The notes under the pieces: generated by a model | The model's input: only the letters and a program-made list of their open reading frames with translations | Told to the model about the DNA's origin: nothing | The model's database searches: none | Shown here: positions 32,767 through 38,163 of the stretch, in pieces | How the letters are laid out: each line of letters starts with the position of its first letter | How positions within the stretch are numbered: the first letter of the stretch is position 1 | Position numbers and translations under genes: made by a program | NCBI GenBank assembly: GCA_028873815.1 | Contig: JAPPNN010000057.1 | Span: 1-38,163, forward strand | Origin: Gemmatimonadota bacterium | GTDB lineage: Bacteria > Gemmatimonadota > Gemmatimonadetes > Longimicrobiales > Gaopeijiaceae | Direction of reading: 5' to 3' | Length of the DNA: 38,163 nt

Positions 32767-33672
32767 TTAGCGGCCAGAGCTTTCGTACGTATACAGGAAG
32801 TTGGTGAAACCCCGGTCGTAGTCGGAGAGTCCGTTCTGGCCCGTGAGCTTCATGCGGGAGTCATACAGCTCGCGCATCGCGGTCGTGAACGCGTTGGGGC
32901 GCTGATCGGGGGGGCGAAGGCGGCGGAAGTCGTCGAGCACGGTGCCCGAGAGGGGTGTGGCGTCCAGGAGCTCCCGATAGCGCCCGGGATCGTCGCGGTC
33001 CAGCACCCGGAGGTTGCGGTAGACCCGTTCCGCCAGCGCGGCCTGCCGAAGCTGCGGGTCCCGTGACCCCTCCAGCGCCAGGTACGCCAGCGCCTGTGCC
33101 TCGAGTTCCTTGAGATAGCCCTTTCGATGACAGAACTCGTGGGCCAGGATGTGGGGTTCGAAGACCCCGGTGCTGCGAAACACGGCGATGTCCCCCGACA
33201 GGATGTCGCAGCTCCCGATCGCGAAGGGCATGATGAGGCGCGCCAGGGTCATCTCGCGCACCGAACTGCTGGTCTCGACGCGTTGCCCGGTAATCGACGC
33301 GATATACGAAGTGAGGCGTTCGTTCACGTCGCCCGCCAGAATGTCGCGTTCGCGCCGGACGGGCTCGTGAATCGACATCAGTTCCGCGGAAAGGCGCTCG
33401 ACGTCCTCGAAGCGCCGGGCCTCGGGCATCTCGTCCATGTGCTTGACATCGGAACCGAACGTCTCGAGGAAGTCGATCTTGCGGACGCCGCGGCGCGACG
33501 CCCAGTCGCTGAGCACGCTTCCCGCGTACGCGCCGGCCGCGGCAGCCTGGACGAGACGGCCCGGCAGGGTCGCCCCGATCAGGAGCCTGGAGGCAAGCGG
33601 CGCCGCGAACATCAGGTCGGTCAGCGAGACCGGAGAGTACGTCGCGCTGTTGGGGATTCGGATCGTCTCCAT
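32767..33672 (-). CDS. DUF3810-like putative zinc metallopeptidase
   Basis: 301 residues from the ATG at 33672, chosen for AGGAAG just upstream over one at 33753. A hydrophobic stretch at about 15-55 may anchor it. Residues 174-200 (PHILAHEFCHRKGYLKELEA...) hold HEFCH, an HExxH zinc motif (His178, His182), with a Glu nine to thirteen residues later, as in the DUF3810 family. The C-terminal half is helical (VYRNLRVLDRDDP, DDFRRLRPPDQRP). The family is predicted to be a membrane-linked peptidase; no substrate is known. It is divergent from the CoA-transferase gene with an 82-base gap. Confidence 0.75.
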   Translation of the reverse strand: METIRIPNSATYSPVSLTDLMFAAPLASRLLIGATLPGRLVQAAAAGAYAGSVLSDWASRRGVRKIDFLETFGSDVKHMDEMPEARRFEDVERLSAELMSIHEPVRRERDILAGDVNERLTSYIASITGQRVETSSSVREMTLARLIMPFAIGSCDILSGDIAVFRSTGVFEPHILAHEFCHRKGYLKELEAQALAYLALEGSRDPQLRQAALAERVYRNLRVLDRDDPGRYRELLDATPLSGTVLDDFRRLRPPDQRPNAFTTAMRELYDSRMKLTGQNGLSDYDRGFTNFLYTYESSGR

Positions 33673-33754
33673 ATTCTTCCTGTATCCTTCATGACGGGCG
33701 TTACTGCAAAAAAGCTTCGCCGACCATACACCAGCAAGGGGAGCGGATACCACA

Positions 33755-34987
33755 GTGACGGAGATCGACGCATCCGGGCCCGCCTCCGGCAGCGAACTGC
33801 CCGGTGCCGAGGGCGCCGGCCGGGACGGCGCTGCCCACCCAAAGGACGAACCGGGGATATCGCCCCTGTCCGGGATGCGCGTCGTGGATTTCTCACAGAA
33901 CCTCGCCGGTCCCTACGCAGCCCAGATCCTGGGCGATCTCGGCGCGGACGTCGTCAAGGTGGAGCCCCCCGGCGGAGACCCGGCGCGGCGGTGGGGACCC
34001 CCGTTCATCGGCGGCAACAGTCACCTCTTTCAGGCGGCTAACCGCAACAAGCGAAGCGTCATCCTCGATCTCAAGACCCCGGACGGCCGGGAGCGTGCCC
34101 GCGAGCTCGCGGTGGAGGCCGACGTCGTGATCCAGGCGCTGCGGTTCGGAGTGGCAGACCGGCTCGGGATCGGATACGACCGGATCCGGGACCTTAACCC
34201 GAAGGTCGTATACGTGTCGGTGACGTCGCATGGGCTCGAGGGGCCGCTCCGGGACGACCCCGGGTACGACCCGCTGATGCAGGCACGGTCGGGCCTGATG
34301 TCCGTGACGGGGGAGCGGGACGGGAGCCCGGTCCGGGTCGGCACGTCCATCGTCGATCTCGGCACGGGCATGTGGACGGCGATCGCGGTGCTGGGAGCCC
34401 TCATGGAACGGAAGCGGACGGGGCGCGGCTGCCATGTCACGGCCTCGCTGCTGGACACGTCGATCGCGTGGATGTGCTACCACCTGACCAGCTACCTCGC
34501 GACCGGTGCGCCGCCCGGACCCATGGGCACGTCGATCGCGATGATTGCCCCGTACGAAGCGTTCCCGTGTACCGACGGGTCGGTCATGATCGCCGCGGGC
34601 AACGACGACATCTTCGGGCGCCTTTGCCGCGCGCTGGGGCTGGACCTGACGGAGGACCCCGATTTCGCGCGGAATGCGAACCGGGTAGCCAACAGCAGGC
34701 GTCTCACGGAGATCGTGGCCGCGAGGACGCGGCGCCACTCCGTGAACGGCCTGCTCGCGGCGCTGAGCAGCCACCGCGTCCCGGCCGCGCCCATCCACAC
34801 GGTGGCGTCGGCGCTGGACGACCCGCAGACGGCCGCGACCGGAATGCTGCGATCGTGTGCGCACCCGGCCATGGAAGGCTACGTCGACATTCCGATGCCT
34901 GTGCGCTGGGACGGCAGGCGCGCCGGCCTGCGCCGCTTCCCCCCCGACGCGGGGGAACATCAGGGTGAGCTGTTCCCGGATGAGTGA
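33755..34987 (+). CDS. CaiB/BaiF-family (class III) CoA-transferase
   Basis: 410 residues from a GTG at 33755 (AAGGGGAG upstream). After 38 low-complexity residues the family pattern begins: MRVVDFSQNLAGPYAAQILGDLGADVVKVEPP, NRNKRSVILDLKTPDGRERA, LNPKVVYVSVTSHG, GYDPLMQARSGLM (expected site of the catalytic Asp) and VGTSIVDLGTGMWTAIAVLGAL. The C-terminal lobe has FPCTDGSVMIAAGNDDIF and VPAAPIHTVASALDDPQ. These enzymes move CoA between carboxylic acids. The substrate cannot be told. There are no acyl-CoA dehydrogenase or hydratase genes beside it. Confidence 0.92.
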   Translation: MTEIDASGPASGSELPGAEGAGRDGAAHPKDEPGISPLSGMRVVDFSQNLAGPYAAQILGDLGADVVKVEPPGGDPARRWGPPFIGGNSHLFQAANRNKRSVILDLKTPDGRERARELAVEADVVIQALRFGVADRLGIGYDRIRDLNPKVVYVSVTSHGLEGPLRDDPGYDPLMQARSGLMSVTGERDGSPVRVGTSIVDLGTGMWTAIAVLGALMERKRTGRGCHVTASLLDTSIAWMCYHLTSYLATGAPPGPMGTSIAMIAPYEAFPCTDGSVMIAAGNDDIFGRLCRALGLDLTEDPDFARNANRVANSRRLTEIVAARTRRHSVNGLLAALSSHRVPAAPIHTVASALDDPQTAATGMLRSCAHPAMEGYVDIPMPVRWDGRRAGLRRFPPDAGEHQGELFPDE

Positions 34988-35105
34988 GGAGTTGCCGCGT
35001 CCGGGGCGGCCGGGGGGTGGCGCGGGCGCGCCTTCCGGGAAACCTTCCGGGGGTTCGCACGGTATCGGATATATGGCAGCTTGCGACGGCAAGGAGGTTG
35101 TGCGC

Positions 35106-36188
35106 ATGTCCGGAAAGCGATTCGCCCGCTGCGCGACGCTGGTCGCGGCCATCGCGCTGGATCTCGTCTTCTTTCGCCCCACGGGGGGACCCGCGGATGC
35201 CGGAGACCCCCTGCTGGCCTTTGCGCACGGCGATCTGACCGCAGCCATGGCGCTCCAGGAACGGTACAACCCGGACCTTCTGGACATACCCGGCGTGGCC
35301 GGCACCGCCGTCTCGATCGGCCTCGACGGCCGCCCGGTCGTCAAGGTGTACCTGGCAAGCGCCGGCATCGTGGGGCTCCCCGCGAGCCTGGACGGGCATG
35401 GATACGTGACCGAGGTGACCGGTGCCTTCCGCGCCCTGGGCGACAAGCCGACATCCCCGGGCGATCCCGCGAAGGCCGGGGACGCGAGCGAGCCCACCGA
35501 TCCCAGGCAGTCCTTCCCCCGGCCGGTCCCCATCGGCGTCTCGACCGGACAGATCGACGTGACCGCGGGCACCATCGCCGCACGAGTCGTTTCGGGATCG
35601 AACGTGTACGCGCTCAGCAACAACCACGTCTACGCCAACCGCAACGCAGCCAAGCTCGGCGACCACGTCCTGCAGCCGGGCACGGTCGACGGAGGCGTCA
35701 ACCCCACCGACGCGATCGGCACGCTGCACGACTTCGAACCGATCCGGTTCTGTTCGCCGTTCCCGACGTGTCCCGCCAACACCATCGACGCGGCCATCGC
35801 CACCACCACCGTCGACCAGCTGGGCAACAGCACGCCGGGCAACGGGTATGGAACCCCGCGCAGCGAGACCGCCAAGGCGCGGCTGGGCATGGAGGTGCAG
35901 AAGTACGGACGTACCACCGGGCACACCAATAGCCGAATCAGCGGCATCAATGCGACGATGAACGTGGGTTTCCGCGACAACACCGCCCGCTTCACGGGAC
36001 AGATCGTGATCTCCGGCGGCAACTTTTCGGGACCGGGCGACTCCGGCTCACTGATCGTATCGGCGGGGAGCGACGACGAGGCGCGCCATCCCGTGGCCCT
36101 GCTGTTCGCCGGCAGTCAGACCAGTACGCTGGCCAACCCCATCGACCTGGTGCTGAAGCGCTTCGACGTCACGATCGACGGCAACTGA
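35106..36188 (+). CDS. Nal1-like trypsin-fold serine peptidase
   Basis: 360 residues from the ATG at 35106 (AAGGAGG eight bases upstream). A hydrophobic N-terminus (about 8-24) suggests export. Residues about 55-110 form a small domain (IPGVAGTAVSIGLDGRPVVK, VYLASAG, VTEVTGAFRAL) that looks like a propeptide or inhibitor-type fold. The peptidase domain follows with a catalytic triad readable as His174 (SNNHVYA), Asp228 (NTIDAAIA) and Ser313 (GPGDSGSLI). Cys216 and Cys222 may form a disulfide. The layout fits the plant Nal1-like bacterial peptidases. The following 71-residue gene repeats the N-domain alone. The target proteins are unknown. Confidence 0.8.
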   Translation: MSGKRFARCATLVAAIALDLVFFRPTGGPADAGDPLLAFAHGDLTAAMALQERYNPDLLDIPGVAGTAVSIGLDGRPVVKVYLASAGIVGLPASLDGHGYVTEVTGAFRALGDKPTSPGDPAKAGDASEPTDPRQSFPRPVPIGVSTGQIDVTAGTIAARVVSGSNVYALSNNHVYANRNAAKLGDHVLQPGTVDGGVNPTDAIGTLHDFEPIRFCSPFPTCPANTIDAAIATTTVDQLGNSTPGNGYGTPRSETAKARLGMEVQKYGRTTGHTNSRISGINATMNVGFRDNTARFTGQIVISGGNFSGPGDSGSLIVSAGSDDEARHPVALLFAGSQTSTLANPIDLVLKRFDVTIDGN

Positions 36189-36192
36189 GGCC

Positions 36193-36408
36193 GTGGACGA
36201 TTCCGTGGAGCGCGCGCGCAAGCTGGTCACCCGCAAGGTGATGGGGATGAAGGGCGTGGTGGGCACGGCAATCGGATTGCGGCGCGGCAAGCCCTGTATC
36301 AAGGTCTATCTGGAGAAGGAAGACGAGGGGTTGCGTCGACGGCTGCCCCGCACCGCCGCCGGTGTGCCTGTGGATGTCGAGGTAACCGGCGGGATGCGCA
36401 GGCTGTAG
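36193..36408 (+). CDS. Orphan small protein resembling the peptidase N-domain
   Basis: 71 residues from a GTG at 36193, only four bases after the peptidase stop, with TGAGG as a weak ribosome-binding site. Residues 21-70 (GVVGTAIGLRRGKPCIKVYL ... VDVEVTGGMRRL) align by eye with residues 63-110 of the upstream peptidase. No signal peptide is present, so this copy should remain in the cytoplasm while the peptidase is exported. It could be an inhibitor or folding helper, or a leftover duplication. Its lack of an export signal argues against a simple role on the exported enzyme. Confidence 0.65.
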   Translation: MDDSVERARKLVTRKVMGMKGVVGTAIGLRRGKPCIKVYLEKEDEGLRRRLPRTAAGVPVDVEVTGGMRRL

Positions 36409-36464
36409 GCGCGGGACGCAGTCTGCCCGTGGCCACGCTGTCCGCTCGCCCTTGAACCGGCTGG

Positions 36465-38163
36465 CTAACGCCGCAGACGCCAGAACCTGGACTCGTAACT
36501 GAAGACCGTGTACGCCAGCATCCTACCGGTTGGATCGTAGGCCGGCTGCGTCTTCCGTGTCGGATCCGTCGTCAGCTGCTCCGCGGGTCCACCGCCGAAG
36601 GGCACGCTGTGGACCTGGAAGAAACCGTCGGTGCCCGGACCTATGTAGGCCACCCATTCACCGTCCGGGGACACCGCAATGCCCGAATGAACCTGGTCGG
36701 AGCTCCATTCGTGGAAGCGCTCAGGGATGCCGCCCGAGCGGTCGACCACGTACAGCGCCTTGTTTCCCGCGCCTTCCGCCGCTTCGAAGACCAGCGCCCC
36801 GGAATCCGGAGTCCACTCGGCCTGGAGGGCATCGTGCGGGAAGTCGCCCATGTGCACGATCTGCTGCGGCCGCGTCTCCCCCGTTTCCTGGTTCACCGGG
36901 ATGACGTACAGGAAGCTCTTCCTCGCTCCCGCGGCGTCGCGCGTGTAGCTCGGGAAGGAAACCCATCTGCCGTCCGGGGACCAGCGGGGCCAGCCGGTTT
37001 CGTGGCCGTGCGCGGATATCAGGCGCGGCGACGACGGGTCGTCCGCCGGAACGAGATAGATATCGTCCGTGCCGTCGATGTGGCTGTGGTACGCGATCCA
37101 GCGGCCGTTGGGCGACCAGTGCATGCCCTGGTCCTCGGAGTAGGAACTGCGCACCACCCGGTCCGGTTCCGCCTTCGGCAAATCCGAAGACACGTCCACG
37201 ATACCGATGTGCTGGTCGATGTCGGGGTAGTTCACGTCGTCGGTGGCGACGCGCCAGCGTCCGAAGGTGAACGAGATTTCGTCGCCGGCGGGGCTCCAGG
37301 TAGGCGTTTCGGACTGGAAGGTGGTGATCGGGGTGACATCGCCCCCGCCGGCCGGCACGGCCGACAGCGTCACCATGTAGTACTGGCTTCGATACACGAT
37401 GTCGCCATTGGTCGTGACCCCGGGGCCGTACACGTCCCGCTCTGCGGTCGCGAGAAGCTCAGCGAATCCTCCGCCCACCGGTCGTGCCCACAGTTCCAGA
37501 ACGCCGTCCCCATCGGGGGCCGCATAGTAGATCTCGGACCCGTCCGGGGAGAACGCCACGTGGCCGTACGGCTCATGCCCGTCGAGCCATGTGACGGGGT
37601 CCTCCCCGCAAGGATACCTGAGGTGCTGCACAGCCTGCTCGCGCTCGATGCAGGCTGCCTCGCCCGTCGGCGACACAACGGGTTGGAAAAGCCTGCCACC
37701 CGACGCAATGATCTCCCCGGAGTCGCCCGCCGCCCCGATTCTCCACACCCGCGACCCGTCCGGCCCCCGCACGACCCCCACCAACGACGCGCCATCGGGC
37801 GTCCAGGCGAGTTCGAGCAGCGCGTCCCGCGCCGGAAGAGCGGCACCGTACCCATTCGCCCAGAGCGCCTCCTTGGCGCCCGAGAGCACGTCATACAGAA
37901 ACCAGCCCTGTCTGCGCCGGTCGAACGAGCGTTCGTGCACGAGCAGGCGCCGGCTGTCCGGGTGCCAGGTCACGTAGCGCACCTGACTCGGGGCGAGGCC
38001 CAGGCTCCGCACCTCATCGCCGCGCAGCTCACGGACAAATACTTCCCTGCCCTGGGTATACGCCAGCAGTCGCCCGTCCGGCGGACGCGAGTGAATTCGC
38101 ATCTTCCTATGGAAGTTGAACTTACGAGATTGGATGGGCGGATTCCAGCCGTTTGACTCCCGC
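36465..38163 (-). CDS. TolB/WD40-like beta-propeller, probably missing its N-terminus
   Basis: 545 residues from an in-frame ATG at 38102, but the frame stays open to the right edge and the ATG follows a sequence without a normal gap (TAGGAAG directly against it), so the gene probably starts outside. The visible part is a run of TolB/WD40-like blades: PPDGRLLAYTQ, WHPDSRRLLVHE, AWTPDGASLVGV, AFSPDGSEIYYA, WSPAGDEISFTF, WSPNGRWIAYHS, WSPDGRWVSFPS, AVSPDGEWVAYIG and YDPTGRMLAYTV. Such propellers occur alone or behind a serine/threonine kinase in Gemmatimonadota. Which form this is cannot be told here. Confidence 0.75.
   Translation of the reverse strand, partial: RESNGWNPPIQSRKFNFHRKMRIHSRPPDGRLLAYTQGREVFVRELRGDEVRSLGLAPSQVRYVTWHPDSRRLLVHERSFDRRRQGWFLYDVLSGAKEALWANGYGAALPARDALLELAWTPDGASLVGVVRGPDGSRVWRIGAAGDSGEIIASGGRLFQPVVSPTGEAACIEREQAVQHLRYPCGEDPVTWLDGHEPYGHVAFSPDGSEIYYAAPDGDGVLELWARPVGGGFAELLATAERDVYGPGVTTNGDIVYRSQYYMVTLSAVPAGGGDVTPITTFQSETPTWSPAGDEISFTFGRWRVATDDVNYPDIDQHIGIVDVSSDLPKAEPDRVVRSSYSEDQGMHWSPNGRWIAYHSHIDGTDDIYLVPADDPSSPRLISAHGHETGWPRWSPDGRWVSFPSYTRDAAGARKSFLYVIPVNQETGETRPQQIVHMGDFPHDALQAEWTPDSGALVFEAAEGAGNKALYVVDRSGGIPERFHEWSSDQVHSGIAVSPDGEWVAYIGPGTDGFFQVHSVPFGGGPAEQLTTDPTRKTQPAYDPTGRMLAYTVFSYESRFWRLRR

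Noticed and set aside
33893..35623. Open frame of 576 residues on the minus strand
   Set aside because: Antisense to the CoA-transferase and peptidase genes, both well supported; no domain seen.
36609..38156. Open frame of 515 residues on the plus strand
   Set aside because: Antisense to the WD40-like propeller, whose blade repeats are clear.

Overview
The window is about two thirds G+C and densely coded on both strands. It reads as chromosomal DNA of a Gram-negative heterotroph, most likely a member of the Gemmatimonadota. This is inferred from gene content: many lipoproteins and secreted beta-propellers, a SusC/SusD pair, a DUF5916/CBM9 outer-membrane protein, CarboxypepD_reg-like secreted proteins, a glycoside-hydrolase-like DUF4015 lipoprotein and E. 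coli-like cysteine-free small ribosomal proteins. No phage, transposase or CRISPR was seen.

Layout. 1-2815 (-): a partial 6-bladed beta-propeller and a HupE/UreJ-type membrane protein. 2962-8302 (+): a run of exported proteins (NHL propeller, lectin-like lipoprotein, creatininase-family lipoprotein), then three tandem paralogues that share a near-identical CarboxypepD_reg-like domain and end in a TonB-plug-like segment with no beta-barrel. 8342-9631 (-): a fourth barrel-less plug protein. 9811-16239 (+): SusC, SusD, a small lipoprotein and an erythromycin-esterase-family lipoprotein, probably one operon. 16260-18237 (-): a triple helix-hairpin-helix lipoprotein and a PepSY membrane protein, preceded by a sigma70-like promoter whose spacer holds a Fur-box-like palindrome. 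18510-20840 (+): DUF5916 protein. 20837-21825 (-): a lipoprotein form of SurE and tRNA-Ala(UGC). 21966-23483 (+): DUF4015 lipoprotein.

23562-25258 (-): a methyltransferase and a nitronate monooxygenase, translationally coupled. 25341-29912 is a housekeeping block: a membrane protein, rpsN, a MogA/MoaB protein, a MazG-like pyrophosphohydrolase coupled to folE2, a VOC protein, rpmE type B, rpmG and rpmB. 29909-32733 (+): a probable outer-membrane protein without an obvious start codon, and a small membrane protein. 32767-33672 (-): a DUF3810-like HExxH protein. 33755-36408 (+): a CaiB/BaiF CoA-transferase, a Nal1-like serine peptidase and an orphan 71-residue protein resembling the peptidase N-domain. 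36465 to the right edge (-): a TolB/WD40-like propeller, probably partial.

The most promising points are the cluster of barrel-less plug-like proteins beside SusCD, the Fur-type control of the HhH/PepSY pair, the MazG-FolE2 coupling (a candidate for the often missing dihydroneopterin-triphosphate pyrophosphohydrolase), and the peptidase with its orphan N-domain. No gap between genes exceeds 300 bases; the largest, 18238-18509, contains the Fur-box promoter. I saw no convincing intrinsic terminators. All family assignments were made by eye from the sequence.
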